Assembly (NCBI GenBank): GCA_030429565.1
Contig: JAUIFE010000011.1
Location: forward strand, 186,001-250,000
From: Holophagae bacterium
GTDB taxonomy: Bacteria > Acidobacteriota > Holophagae > Acanthopleuribacterales > Acanthopleuribacteraceae
Direction: 5' to 3'
DNA: 64,000 nucleotides
Each line of letters opens with the position of its first letter. The first letter of the stretch is position 1. The notes beneath the pieces are model-generated. The model saw only the letters and a list, made by a program, of their open reading frames with translations, did no database searches and had not been told where the DNA came from. Below are positions 54,701 to 63,298 of this stretch, piece by piece. A program made the translations under genes and the position numbers.

Positions 54701-55021
54701 GAAGCGGGTTACCAGACCATGACCGCCACCGACGGGGTCGTCGCCTTGAACTTACTTAAGGAACGCGGTGAAACGATCGATATCATTCTCACCGACATTG
54801 AAATGCCCAACATGGACGGCTTTGAGCTCGCCGAGCAAGTGCGCAAGGACCCGGCTTTGGCGTCGATTCCCATCATTGCGATTACCTCCATCGCGACCAG
54901 TACGGCGGTGGCCCATTCGCGGACGGTGGGCATCGACGATTACCTGATCAAGCTCGACCGCGAACTCATTATTAAGCGCGCCCATCACTTTATTGAACAC
55001 GGTCGTGAGGTGTCGATTTGA
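51779..55021 (+). CDS. cheA: Hybrid chemotaxis-type histidine kinase CheA
   Basis: 1080 residues. Order: Hpt domain with phospho-acceptor His50 (FRAIHTIKGAAGFFGLHTIK); a P2-like domain (about 155-265); an Ala/Pro-rich linker (272-345); dimerisation helices (LDRLMNLAGELVLTRNEMLL); an ATPase domain with MTHLIRNACDHGIEKPAKRA, ADDGGGIN and GRGVGMDVVHTNL. Two CheW-like domains follow, the first interrupted by a charged insert (about 680-710), and a C-terminal receiver with Asp1006 in IILTDIEMPNMDG. It would phosphorylate its own receiver, CheB and the receiver proteins encoded downstream. The own receiver may act as phosphate sink. No chemoreceptor gene is present in the window. Confidence 0.95.
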   Translation: MSGADDEILELFLVESREHLEDIESDLLAIEEQGAATDAELVNHVFRAIHTIKGAAGFFGLHTIKELSHVMEHLLDLMRKRQLIATPRVISVLLDGADVLRTMINNPDTSNETEIGPLVESIKECVAGGGETEDAEMNRAVDVALKDGRVLMQVPFSDFEKALRDSKGGDHVYLVQYDLFELEKQNKNALEIINELQDLAYFIDSILDVEGVGTLSDDTDPQLHFYVLLATVMEHDLISHFLELSEDRVFELGEAELGFNIHQVLTKKSAAAAPASAPAPAPAAPAPVQAAEPAAVAVPEAPSAPTAAEVPQPAVPEKAAPAAKRESKPEVAEAAEAAPRLPKKSGKMESYIRVNVLLLDRLMNLAGELVLTRNEMLLNANSRDWELVDRTAQKVNIITSELQEAIMSTRMQAVGVVFNKFHRIVRDLSRSLNKQIRLEVEGEHVELDKTIIEAIGDPMTHLIRNACDHGIEKPAKRAGAGKDETGTLRLSALHEAGMVVIEIADDGGGINADNIRDKALRMGLHTLNELEAMDDKEAVKLIFAPGFSTAAEVTEVSGRGVGMDVVHTNLSKLGGTIDIDTEIGRGTTFRIKLPLTLAIIPSLLVEVEGQQLCIPQVNLQELVRIPQSEVKNRIERIGESAVIRLREELLPLVRMRDVLGLEGTYIDPNTGEIRPDRRQRLVDRRGPEDKRADEKGPEEGKPRKARDRRSFPDGAYNIAVVTANTVRYGLIVDQLMDSAEIVVKPLGRHLKDSPIYAGATILGTGSVALILDVEGICLHMRLREIRGRRDTRREIVNESDTTDLQTFLLVSYGGEDLFGIPMELVQRIETAKREHVEYTGGRSALKIHGRSLALFSLAEPDNRQPRIETDQFRVIIFRIAGREVGLVVEEIIDIVQHAVEIDPVTHKQIGVFGSAVINDRITLIVDLHGLVRAQVPEWVEEYEQGFLVKEEVKKTALIVEDSPFFMEQVKRYVTEAGYQTMTATDGVVALNLLKERGETIDIILTDIEMPNMDGFELAEQVRKDPALASIPIIAITSIATSTAVAHSRTVGIDDYLIKLDRELIIKRAHHFIEHGREVSI

Positions 55022-55048
55022 GATTAGCGACGGTCGATGGAGGCAGGC

Positions 55049-55525
55049 ATGAGTAGCAGTACATTGGGGGTTCCCAGCGATGCAGAGGTCAACCAAATCG
55101 AATTGGTGATCTTTAAAGTGGCCGGCCTACTGTGCGGTTTGGAAGCTTTGAATGTGCGTGAAATCTTAAAAAGTCAAAAAGTGACGCCGGTTTACCACGC
55201 CCCCGACTACGTGCTGGGTGTTATCAATCTGCGTGGCGACATCGTGACCATTTTAGATCTGCAAACCAAACTGGACATTGAATCGGAAGACGGTGAAGAG
55301 ACACCGCCGATGAATGTGATTATTGTGGACTGGTGGGGTGAAAACGTCGGCTTGGCGGTTCACCAAATCCTAGACATTTTGCAGGCTCAAAAGGCTCATT
55401 TCGAAGCACCGCCCTCCAACCTAACCGCCCTCCTTGGCGACTACTTGACCCATGTTTATAAGATGACCGGCAAACTGGTGTCCGTCCTCAATATTGAGCG
55501 TTTGCTGGAATTGGAGTCTGTTTGA
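55049..55525 (+). CDS. cheW: CheW coupling protein
   Basis: 158 residues. The ATG at 55049 is preceded by GGAGGCAGGC; a frame-matched ATG at 55037 contains that ribosome site and is rejected. Single CheW domain: IELVIFKVAGLLCGLEALNV, VTPVYHAPDYVLGVINLRGD, IVTILDLQTKL, MNVIIVDWWGENVGLAVHQI. It links a chemoreceptor to CheA, which implies receptors encoded elsewhere in the genome. It starts 27 bp after cheA. Confidence 0.93.
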   Translation: MSSSTLGVPSDAEVNQIELVIFKVAGLLCGLEALNVREILKSQKVTPVYHAPDYVLGVINLRGDIVTILDLQTKLDIESEDGEETPPMNVIIVDWWGENVGLAVHQILDILQAQKAHFEAPPSNLTALLGDYLTHVYKMTGKLVSVLNIERLLELESV

Positions 55526-55660
55526 AATTCCGCGACCCGTGTGATTGGTCCGTTTTGAAGCCACCCAACTGGAGCCTTTGCCGGCCGGGCTGTTGCCCGA
55601 GGCAAGCGACCCCGTGTGGCGGTCGGTCTAGGCCGGCTGCGAATGGCGCAGGAGGCGAAC

Positions 55661-56713
55661 GTGCGTGAAATCGGGGTATTAATCGTTGATGATTCCGTCA
55701 TTTACCGCAAGTTTCTCTACGATATTTTTACCGAAAGCCTGGGTTTAGAGAAAGTTGACCGGGTTTCCGGCGGTCAAGCGGCCCTTGATCGTTTGGCTTT
55801 GGGCAAACACCATTTAGTCACCCTTGATCTGGAAATGCCGGGTATGGACGGCATGGAAACGCTGCGTGAAATTGTCCGGCGCTTTCCCGACGTCAAGGTG
55901 CTCATGATCAGTAGCCATACTCAAAACGGGGCGCGTGTCACCATTGACGCCTTGGAACGTGGCGCCTTTGAGTTTGTCGCCAAGCCGGACATGGATGATC
56001 GCGAGGCGTGCCTGACTTATCTGCGCGATCAAATCACCGGCAAGGTGTGCCATCTTTTGGGATCGTCTCGACCGGCGCCGGTCCCCAAACGGACTGAAAT
56101 GCCGCCACCGCGCACGAATGTCGTGGCGCCGACGTCGAACCGCGCGATTCAGGTGGTGGCGATCGGGGTGTCCACCGGTGGGCCGGCGGCCTTAGGGACG
56201 TTCCTACAGGCGTTTCCGCCACGTTATTCGCGACCCATTCTAATTGTGCAACACATGCCTGCCATGTTCACCAAAGCCCTGGCCGACAGCCTTAATCAAA
56301 AATGTGCCCTCAATGTGGTTGAGGCCTGTGACGGGGCGCGGGTTGTGCCAGGTCAGGTTTTCATCGCCCCCGGCGGCAAACAAATGAAAGTGGTATTGCA
56401 TGAGAAGGTGCCCGTGATTCGCATTACCGACGATCCGCCTGAATCTTTCTGTAAGCCCTCCGTCGACTACCTTTACCGCTCGCTTACACGCGTCTACGAC
56501 GGGCGTGTACTGGCTTTGATCATGACCGGGATGGGTTCGGACGGCGCGCGCGGCGCCCAACTCCTCAAACGCCGCGGCGCGGTGGTTTGGGCTGAAAGCG
56601 AAGCGACCTGCGTGGTTTTCGGTATGCCGCGGGAGGTCATCAAGTTGGGCTTGGCCGACGAGGTGCTGGAACTCCCCCGTTTGGCCGATCGTTGCGCCAC
56701 CTTTTTCGACTGA
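55661..56713 (+). CDS. cheB: CheB protein-glutamate methylesterase with receiver domain
   Basis: 350 residues from the GTG at 55661, set by a perfect AGGAGG five bases upstream; longer in-frame starts would place that site inside the gene. Receiver: GVLIVDDSVIYRKFL, Asp56 in VTLDLEMPGMDGM, Lys in FVAKPDM. The methylesterase domain (about 160-345) has catalytic Ser in GVSTGGPAALGTFLQ, His in VQHMPAMFTKALAD and Asp in MTGMGSDGARGAQLL. Removes methyl groups from receptors, balancing the CheR encoded next. Its presence implies that the cognate receptors are methylation-adapting. Confidence 0.95.
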   Translation: MREIGVLIVDDSVIYRKFLYDIFTESLGLEKVDRVSGGQAALDRLALGKHHLVTLDLEMPGMDGMETLREIVRRFPDVKVLMISSHTQNGARVTIDALERGAFEFVAKPDMDDREACLTYLRDQITGKVCHLLGSSRPAPVPKRTEMPPPRTNVVAPTSNRAIQVVAIGVSTGGPAALGTFLQAFPPRYSRPILIVQHMPAMFTKALADSLNQKCALNVVEACDGARVVPGQVFIAPGGKQMKVVLHEKVPVIRITDDPPESFCKPSVDYLYRSLTRVYDGRVLALIMTGMGSDGARGAQLLKRRGAVVWAESEATCVVFGMPREVIKLGLADEVLELPRLADRCATFFD

Positions 56714-56820
56714 GTCATCGGTGGCGAGGCTTATGGGCAGGCGGCCCCTCCTAGGTGGTTTAACCGACCACAAGCGGTTGGACTCCAGACGGCGTGCACA
56801 ACGCGTGCGCGGGGGGGTCC

Positions 56821-57648
56821 GTGGTGCGCGTTAAGATTACCGACCAAGAGATGACCCGTTACATCCGACTGATTTACGACCTGACCGGGATTGTGTTGGA
56901 CGAGAGCAAGCGCTATCTGTTCGAAACCCGTTTGTTCCCGCTCCTGAAGCAGTACGGGCTTCAGAATTACTCGGGTTTGTACCAAAAAGCGCAAAAGGAG
57001 CGGTTGGTCGAACAGGAAATTATCAACCTAATGACTACCGACGAATCGTACTTTTTTCGCGACAATGCGCCCTTCGATTTGCTCTACCAGAAAATCATTC
57101 CAGAGCTACTCGAAGGACGCGGCGCGATGTTGCGGCCGAGGATTCGCATTTGGAGTGCGGCCGCTTCCAACGGTCAGGAAGCCTACAGTATCGCCATGGT
57201 GTGCCAGGAACTCTTGGTCGATTTGAGCCGTTACCAAATTGAAATCATCGGCACCGACATTTCGACCAAATGCTTGTATCGCGCCCACTTAGGCCGCTAT
57301 ACAAAGTTTGAATTATCGCGTGGTATGACGCTGGACCGGCTCAACAAACACTTCACCAAAACCGAAGAGGGTTACGAAGTGCGCGAGTCGTTGCGCAAGT
57401 TGGTGCAATTCCGCCAGGCTAATTTGCACCAGGATTTATCGCGTTTTGGGTTGTTTGACATCATTTTTTGCCGCAATGTGGCCGTGTATTTTAACGCCGA
57501 AGATCGCAAGCGACTGTTTGATCGTTTGGCGCAGCGCTGCAGCGCCGGCAGTTATTTAATTTTGGGGTCCACCGAGAACCTGCTCGGGTACGGCGGTCAG
57601 TTCGAACGCAAGGTATTTCAAGACAAGGTCTATTACCAGCGCAAGTAG
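56821..57648 (+). CDS. cheR: CheR protein-glutamate O-methyltransferase
   Basis: 275 residues. The start is GTG at 56821 or the next codon GTG at 56824, both close to the G-run at 56810-56816; the exact one is uncertain. CheR N-terminal helical domain to about residue 65, then MTTDESYFFRDNAPFDLLYQ, SAM-binding IRIWSAAASNGQEAYSIAMV, IEIIGTDISTKCLYRAHLGR and FDIIFCRNVAVYFNAEDRKR. Methylates chemoreceptor glutamates using SAM. Follows cheB by 107 bp. Confidence 0.94.
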   Translation: MVRVKITDQEMTRYIRLIYDLTGIVLDESKRYLFETRLFPLLKQYGLQNYSGLYQKAQKERLVEQEIINLMTTDESYFFRDNAPFDLLYQKIIPELLEGRGAMLRPRIRIWSAAASNGQEAYSIAMVCQELLVDLSRYQIEIIGTDISTKCLYRAHLGRYTKFELSRGMTLDRLNKHFTKTEEGYEVRESLRKLVQFRQANLHQDLSRFGLFDIIFCRNVAVYFNAEDRKRLFDRLAQRCSAGSYLILGSTENLLGYGGQFERKVFQDKVYYQRK

Positions 57649-57908
57649 TCGGTTGGAGGCCGAGCGAGGTGCGAAATCGAGGAAAAAATCGAGGAAATTG
57701 GGCTGGAAAGTTAATGGCCCGGCGGCTATGTTTCGATAACCTAAATATCACCCCCAAGCCGACACCGATTCCCGCAACGCCCGTCCCGCGTAGGTCGCCG
57801 TTTTGGTTTACGCGGCGTTTCTGTTCTAATGCGGCGCTTTAAAGCACTCGAGGACCATTGCTCCCACATCTCAGGTCTGCCGCGGTCAGGCCGCCAAAAG
57901 GTAAATTG

Positions 57909-59528
57909 ATGAACGCATCCCAAGATCCGATTGTCGACGAATTAAGCACTGTTCTAGGTAATAAGGATTTGATGAAAGCCAAAGGGCTTTTAGGGCTGTA
58001 TGAACAGAGTTCGCCCGGTACCCGCCAGTGGGCCTTGCACCAGGTGCGTGCAGCGGTGCCCACCATGGCCCTGCCGATCTTGGCCTACTTGGTGGCGAAG
58101 TTCCCCACCGAGCTGAGCGGCCCGTTCCACGCCGGCATCGCCCTTGAGCAGTCTTTGGCCTGCGCCGACGATGATTTGCTGCAGGCATTGGGTTTGGAAA
58201 CCCATGAAGAAAAGTTGATTACTTTGTCCTACTTGAAAAGCACGCCGGAGCGGACGCGCGTGGCGCGTTTAGTCGATCTGCTGAAAACAGGCGATGATTT
58301 GGGCGCCAAACTGGCGATTATTGAAAGTCTGGGCGATATGCGCGATGCCGCCGCCTCGGCGAGTTTGGCGCCGTTTTTGATCCAATCACAACCCGTTCTG
58401 CGCGAAGCGGCCATGCGGGCGCTGTGCCGTCAAGGGACTTTTTCGGCACTGGAGGCGCTGGTCGGCGCCATGGGGCGTGATCGTCGCAGCGACCGCACGA
58501 TTCGTAAAAATCTCAACGACATCCTGGCCGGTCACGGTCCCGAACAACTCAGCCAACTGTTGCAGTCGCATCACGCCGGCTTACGGGTCCGCGCCAAGGA
58601 TCGCCTGCGGGAAATGGGTTCGGCGGTGGTGCCGCTGCTGATTCGCAACCTGCAGTTAGACCACATTGATTGCCAAATTCACACGTTGAACCTTTTGGGT
58701 GAAATTGGTGACAAGGCTGCCTTGGCACCAATTCGGACCTTTTTATTCAAAGCGCCCGAGGATGCCAACGTGCGTTTCGCCGCTTACGAAGCGCTGGCCA
58801 TGCTGCCGTTTCAGCGCGAGCCGTTTGCGCTGGCGGCCGGATTGGAAGACGGCGATGAATCGGTACGCATCGCGGCCCTTAAGGCGATCAACCACCACTT
58901 GGACGATCGCTTGGTGGAAGGGGTGCGTCACATTCTCGATGCCCGTGACAAAACGGCTTTTTTCGCCATGGGCGCGATTATCGACCAGGAATGCGACGCC
59001 TTGTTTTTGAAACTGATGGACCACCCCTTTTTCGAGCGTTTTGCCCTGTCCTATTTGGCGACCAAGGCCCACCCCGACGTGCTGGTGGCACTGCGCAAGG
59101 TGCTTATCAACAACGGTCACGAGGCGTTCCTCGAGAAAATCAAACCCCAACGCGGCGGCAAACCCACCGGTCACGTTGTGTTTGCCGTCGATGATTCACA
59201 GCTCATTTGCCGCATTTACCGCAAGTTACTGCACGAGGGGGGTCATGAAATTCACACCTTCACCCGCCCCCAAGCCGCGATTGAGGCCTATGCTGAGCAC
59301 TTGCCCCATCTGATTTTCGTCGACCTCAACATGCCCGAAATGAGTGGGATTGAAATGACCCGTATTTTGCGCCAGGACCACAACAGCACCGTGCCGATCG
59401 TGATGGTTACCACCCAAAACGACCAGGAAGACCGCCAGGCCGCCGGTCAAGCGGGCGTGACCCGGTACCTCAACAAACCCTTTACCCGCGCTGAACTGGA
59501 AGCCGCGATTGGGGAGTTGATCGAATGA
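57909..59528 (+). CDS. HEAT-repeat protein with C-terminal receiver domain
   Basis: 539 residues from the ATG at 57909 (AAAGGTAAATTG upstream). About 400 residues of HEAT/PBS-type helical repeats (for example VPLLIRNLQLDHIDCQIHTL, FAAYEALAMLPFQREPFALA, VRIAALKAINHHLDDRLVEG) form a protein-interaction scaffold. Residues 418-539 are a receiver: GHVVFAVDDSQLICRIYRKL, Asp472 in LIFVDLNMPEMSG, and Lys in RYLNKPFTRAEL. No DNA-binding or enzymatic output, so phosphorylation by CheA probably switches a protein contact. It overlaps the next gene by 4 bp (ATGA). The 260-bp gap upstream may hold a promoter. Confidence 0.88.
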   Translation: MNASQDPIVDELSTVLGNKDLMKAKGLLGLYEQSSPGTRQWALHQVRAAVPTMALPILAYLVAKFPTELSGPFHAGIALEQSLACADDDLLQALGLETHEEKLITLSYLKSTPERTRVARLVDLLKTGDDLGAKLAIIESLGDMRDAAASASLAPFLIQSQPVLREAAMRALCRQGTFSALEALVGAMGRDRRSDRTIRKNLNDILAGHGPEQLSQLLQSHHAGLRVRAKDRLREMGSAVVPLLIRNLQLDHIDCQIHTLNLLGEIGDKAALAPIRTFLFKAPEDANVRFAAYEALAMLPFQREPFALAAGLEDGDESVRIAALKAINHHLDDRLVEGVRHILDARDKTAFFAMGAIIDQECDALFLKLMDHPFFERFALSYLATKAHPDVLVALRKVLINNGHEAFLEKIKPQRGGKPTGHVVFAVDDSQLICRIYRKLLHEGGHEIHTFTRPQAAIEAYAEHLPHLIFVDLNMPEMSGIEMTRILRQDHNSTVPIVMVTTQNDQEDRQAAGQAGVTRYLNKPFTRAELEAAIGELIE

Positions 59529-60664
59529 TTCCGGCAATCGGTTCTCACGACAATACGTATACGATTCTGATTGTCGATGATACCCGACTCAACATTCGCA
59601 TCTTAGAACGGGCCTTGCGTCGCGAGGGTTACCGCATCATTTCAGCCGAAAACGGCATCGATGGTCGCGCGCTGGCCGTGGCCGAACAACCCGATCTCAT
59701 TTTGCTCGATATTGTCATGCCCGGCGAAAACGGCTTCGAAACCTTGGCGCGGCTTAAGAGCAGTCACGGGACCGCCCACATTCCCGTCGTGTTCATCTCC
59801 GGTGAAGACCATGTGGAAACCAAAGTTAGCGGGCTCGACGCCGGTGCGGTCGACTATATTACCAAACCGTTTCACCTTGAAGAAGTGAAGGCGCGGGTTC
59901 GTTTGCACATTCGCCTGAGCATTGCCACGCGTGCACTTTTGAGCGTGCAGGCCGACAAGTTGCGCGAAATTCAGAAAGCACAGAGTGATTTGTTAACCGA
60001 GCCGCAAGACTTGCCGGAGGCGCATTTCGGCGTGATTTATCGTTCGCTGCAAGAAGCGGGCGGCGATTTTTACGACGTGTTTCCCGCCGGCGACGGCCTT
60101 TTCGGCTACTTTGTTTCGGATGTGTCCGGCCACGATCTTGCCACCAGCTTCTTGACCTCCGCGCTCAAGGCGCTGCTTAAGCAGAACTGTAGCGCGTTGT
60201 ACAAACCGACCGAAAGTATGGCGATGATTAACTTGGTCCTCCTGGAAATTCTGCCCGCCGGCAAATACCTCACCGCGTCTTACTTACTTATTAACCGCTC
60301 GACCAAAGTCGCGTCGATAGTTTCAATGGGCCATCCGCCGGTGGTGTACCAACCGGTTGACGGCTCGCCGCGATTGTTAGAGCAAGAAGGCGATATTCTC
60401 GGCGCATTTGAGGAAGTGAATTTCGGTGCGGAAACGCTGACGGTGACCGCCGGTGATCGGTTTTATCTTTACAGTGACGGCCTGCTGGAACGGACCTGCT
60501 CGGGGTCGTTGTGGTCGGAATTAACCGAACACCTGGCCGCGATGGTGGCCGAGGTGCCGCCGGGGACCGCGGTTCAAGCCACCGCCGAACTGCTTACGCA
60601 AATGGCCGCCGACGTCTATGGTGTGGCCGACGATGATGTCGTCGTGCTGGTTGTGGAGGTGTAG
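59525..60664 (+). CDS. Response regulator with PP2C-type (RsbU/SpoIIE) phosphatase output
   Basis: 379 residues. Receiver 12-130: LIVDDTRLNIRILERALRRE, Asp62 in LILLDIVMPGENG, Lys in DYITKPFHLEEV. After a coiled-coil linker, the SpoIIE/RsbU-type phosphatase domain (about 165-379) has EAGGDFYDVFPAG, GYFVSDVSGHDLATSFLTSA, FYLYSDGLLERTCSG and a terminal DDDVVVLVVEV. The metal-binding Asp residues of the family are all seen. By family it would dephosphorylate a STAS protein, and the cluster encodes one at 51426-51734. It thus connects CheA phosphorylation to partner switching. Translationally coupled to the preceding gene. Confidence 0.93.
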   Translation: MIPAIGSHDNTYTILIVDDTRLNIRILERALRREGYRIISAENGIDGRALAVAEQPDLILLDIVMPGENGFETLARLKSSHGTAHIPVVFISGEDHVETKVSGLDAGAVDYITKPFHLEEVKARVRLHIRLSIATRALLSVQADKLREIQKAQSDLLTEPQDLPEAHFGVIYRSLQEAGGDFYDVFPAGDGLFGYFVSDVSGHDLATSFLTSALKALLKQNCSALYKPTESMAMINLVLLEILPAGKYLTASYLLINRSTKVASIVSMGHPPVVYQPVDGSPRLLEQEGDILGAFEEVNFGAETLTVTAGDRFYLYSDGLLERTCSGSLWSELTEHLAAMVAEVPPGTAVQATAELLTQMAADVYGVADDDVVVLVVEV

Positions 60665-60728
60665 CCAATGCATGGAGAAGCACAGCAGCCGGAACCCGGC
60701 ATGGCCGGCCTTGGCGTGGGAGGGCGCA

Positions 60729-61157
60729 ATGAGCGACGACTACTTGCGTGACGGTGACGCGCAACAATTGCATGTGCATTTTCGGGCGCGGCTTGACCTT
60801 GTCGACCGGGCGGTGGTCGATATTCTCGCGTTTCTCAAAACCCATGCGTTACCCAATTTCGACGATTTCGAAACCGAGGTTGTCGTCCGTGAAGGTTTGA
60901 CCAACGCCGTGGTGCACGGCAATGGGGAAGATCCCGAAAAGTTCGTCACCTTTGACGCTTCGGTTGCCGCCGGTTTTCTGGCCATGGTTTTTTCCGATGA
61001 AGGAGCCGGCTTTGATTGGCGCGCGAAGTTGGCTGTTGAAGACGTGGATCCCGAGTCGACTTGCGGGCGCGGCATTTTGTTGATGCGTTCTTACGGCTAT
61101 GAGGTGTCCGCGAATGAACGCGGCAACCGCGTCGAACTACAGCGCCATTTTTCTTAA
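60729..61157 (+). CDS. RsbW-like ATPase (anti-sigma serine/threonine kinase type)
   Basis: 142 residues; GGGAGGGCGCA precedes the ATG. HATPase_c_2 fold: FETEVVVREGLTNAVVHGNG is the N box, VFSDEGAGFDWR the G1 box, and STCGRGILLMRSYGYEV the G2 region, as in RsbW/SpoIIAB kinases. Predicted to phosphorylate the Ser of the STAS protein in the same cluster and, when free, to bind a sigma factor or other target. It follows the phosphatase gene by 64 bp and is the last gene before a terminator. Confidence 0.92.
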   Translation: MSDDYLRDGDAQQLHVHFRARLDLVDRAVVDILAFLKTHALPNFDDFETEVVVREGLTNAVVHGNGEDPEKFVTFDASVAAGFLAMVFSDEGAGFDWRAKLAVEDVDPESTCGRGILLMRSYGYEVSANERGNRVELQRHFS

Positions 61158-61176
61158 GCATTGGCGCCCGCAAAAA

Positions 61177-61206
61177 AAAACGGCGCAACCGAAGCTGCGC
61201 CGTTTT
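61177..61206. terminator. Bidirectional terminator at the end of the chemosensory cluster
   Basis: AAAACGGCGCA (61177-61187) pairs with TGCGCCGTTTT (61196-61206), with an A-run on the left. It serves the RsbW-like gene and the convergent DPP III-like gene. Confidence 0.9.
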
Positions 61207-61224
61207 GTGATGGATGAGTACGGC

Positions 61225-62886
61225 TTACAGACCGAGTACTTCGCGACCCTGTTTGAAGTAGATGTCGCGCGGGATACCGGCTTTGGCCAGACGATTCAGA
61301 TCGTCTTTTAAGGTTTGTGGCATTTCGCCTTTGGCTTTGAACCAGGCTTTGACCGCGTCGTAGTCGCCGTCGCCTTGGAGTTTGAGGATTTTGGCGCTGA
61401 GCGCTTCAACCGCCGCCGGCATTTTATCGAAATCGACGCGCCAGGTGCCTTTTTCGGTGTCGCGAACAATCGCGCCGCTGTCGACAAAGGCTTGGAAACG
61501 AAGCATGTTGGCTTGGCCGTGGGCACTGGCTGCACCAAAGCGAACCGAACGGAAGATGCCTGCCACGAAGGTCACGTAATAGTCGCGGATATTGCCGTCC
61601 AATTCGCCTTTCTTCAGCAGCTCCCCGATCATATACAAACCGAGGATGTCGGCTTTGCCTTCTTCGATGGGCGAGCTCTTTTCCTTGAGTGCGGTTTTCA
61701 CCAGGCCTTTGCCGTTAATCGTGTTTTTGATACCGAGCCCGTGCGCCACTTCGTGGAACATGGTGTTGGCGAAAAAGGCGTCAAAGGTAATGTGCTTGCG
61801 CTGACTTTCGTCAATCAGCATATCGCTGAGCGGTACCAGGATTTTATCGAACTTGGCGCGCATCGCATTTTTTAATTGCAGGCGGCGCGTGCCCTTTTGC
61901 AACTGAACCTTTTCGTCATTGGGCAGGTTGATCGCAATCGTTTTGGAACCGGCGTTACAATCGCCCGCGTAGTAAATCACGTCGTAGGCGTTGAGATCGG
62001 AATCGGTGCCGGGTTTCTCTTTTTTGTAGGCCGCATCGACGGGAATGCCCGCCTGCAGTTCGGGCAGCATGGCCGCGTATTTTTCGAGGCGTTTGCTCCA
62101 AGCCGTGTCTTTGATCAGGACGTAGGCTTCAAACGCGGTTTTGTAGTTGGCGACTTTATCTTCGTAGTGTTCGATTGGGCCGACGACCAAATCGATTTTG
62201 TTGGACTTCATGTCCATCCAGGCTAAATCCGATTCAAAATATTCGTCGGTGCGCAGGGCTTTGGCGCGTTTGGTCAGGTAATTTTTGAGGCCCGCGTCTT
62301 CTGCTAAGCCGGCCGCTTCTTCCAACTTCTTGGCCGCCTTTTCGATCTCATCCTTGAAGTACACGTGGTAAGGGATCGCCTTGAGTTTGCCGTCGGCGTC
62401 GCGGGTGACCATGGTGTACTGATCGCGGATGGCCGCCGGGGCCGACGCCAGTTCCTCTTTGGTCATATCTTCGGGGTAAAACTGAGCCACGTCGGGTTTG
62501 GCGTTATAACCGCTAATGAACGGTTCGTTGTTGTTGAGGCGGTCCCAGGGACCGTAGTTCAGTTCGGCGAAGCGACGGGTGTCTGGGTCCTTGATTTTCG
62601 ACAGAAGCGCGTCTTTGTCGCCGTAGGATTGGCGCCAAAACAAGCCGTCCATGATCTCGGCAACTTCAATCATAATGCCGACCATTTTGCGTTGCTTGTC
62701 GCTGAGGTGGCTGAGATCGGTTTTGAGCGTGACTTCGGTATACATGTTGCGCCGCTCCTCACTCAAGCTGGAGACTGATTTGGCGGCGGCTTTGGGGCCG
62801 GCCGCGAAAAGGGGACCTGCAAGCGTGGAAAAAAGAAACACCAGGCATAGGCTGAGCCGGTGCGCGATTGGAGAAAAAGAGTTCAA
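61225..62886 (-). CDS. Exported DPP III-like (M49-related) zinc peptidase
   Basis: 553 residues from a TTG at 62886, chosen because AGAGGAG lies six bases upstream; a longer frame to 62970 exists. The signal peptide (SLCLVFLFSTLAGPLFAAG) is followed by a long helical domain: NYGPWDRLNNNEPFISGYNA, DYVIYYAGDCN-like strand, and the zinc motif FHEVAHGLGIKNTINGKG (His378, Glu379, His382), with the third ligand in SSPIEEGKADILGLYMIGEL. Compared with classical dipeptidyl peptidase III (HELLGH), it carries a normal HExxH, as in the bacterial DPP III-like group. Predicted periplasmic peptidase; substrate not known. Confidence 0.85.
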   Translation of the reverse strand: MNSFSPIAHRLSLCLVFLFSTLAGPLFAAGPKAAAKSVSSLSEERRNMYTEVTLKTDLSHLSDKQRKMVGIMIEVAEIMDGLFWRQSYGDKDALLSKIKDPDTRRFAELNYGPWDRLNNNEPFISGYNAKPDVAQFYPEDMTKEELASAPAAIRDQYTMVTRDADGKLKAIPYHVYFKDEIEKAAKKLEEAAGLAEDAGLKNYLTKRAKALRTDEYFESDLAWMDMKSNKIDLVVGPIEHYEDKVANYKTAFEAYVLIKDTAWSKRLEKYAAMLPELQAGIPVDAAYKKEKPGTDSDLNAYDVIYYAGDCNAGSKTIAINLPNDEKVQLQKGTRRLQLKNAMRAKFDKILVPLSDMLIDESQRKHITFDAFFANTMFHEVAHGLGIKNTINGKGLVKTALKEKSSPIEEGKADILGLYMIGELLKKGELDGNIRDYYVTFVAGIFRSVRFGAASAHGQANMLRFQAFVDSGAIVRDTEKGTWRVDFDKMPAAVEALSAKILKLQGDGDYDAVKAWFKAKGEMPQTLKDDLNRLAKAGIPRDIYFKQGREVLGL

Positions 62887-63298
62887 TGGTTGCTCCTCTG
62901 TGAACGTGCCTTGAAGTCGGACAAACAGGTTAAAAGCCGGTAGCAGTTGCCGGGTTCGTCCGTGAGTCATTCGAAACGAGCGCGGTCCGACGGTGGTGGG
63001 CCGAAGCTTGCGGGTCTTCGGCAGCCCCGTGGCGACGGTCGCTTGCGGCGCCGGGCCGATGCAACGGTCTGCGCGCGTTGGATCCTCGTCGCGGTGCCGA
63101 TGGCGGCAAAAAACGCGCGGCGAGGGTTCTCGTCAAACCAATCGGATGCTCAATCACGGGTGTGATTGAGGGGACCGTGAGAAATTGCGCCCATTATGGC
63201 TTATTTTGCAGGAATGACCAATCATTTTGCGCGTCGGCGCCGCGAGTGAGCCCTTCGTGGGCTTGCCTTCACCGTCGTCGCTCGCTAAGCTACGCGAT
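62887..63298. other. Intergenic region upstream of tRNA-Sec
   Basis: 412 bp between the divergent peptidase and the tRNA gene. GCCCTTCGTGGGC near 63250-63262 is a small hairpin. TATGGCT near 63194 could be a -10 box. No coding frame is supported. Confidence 0.45.
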
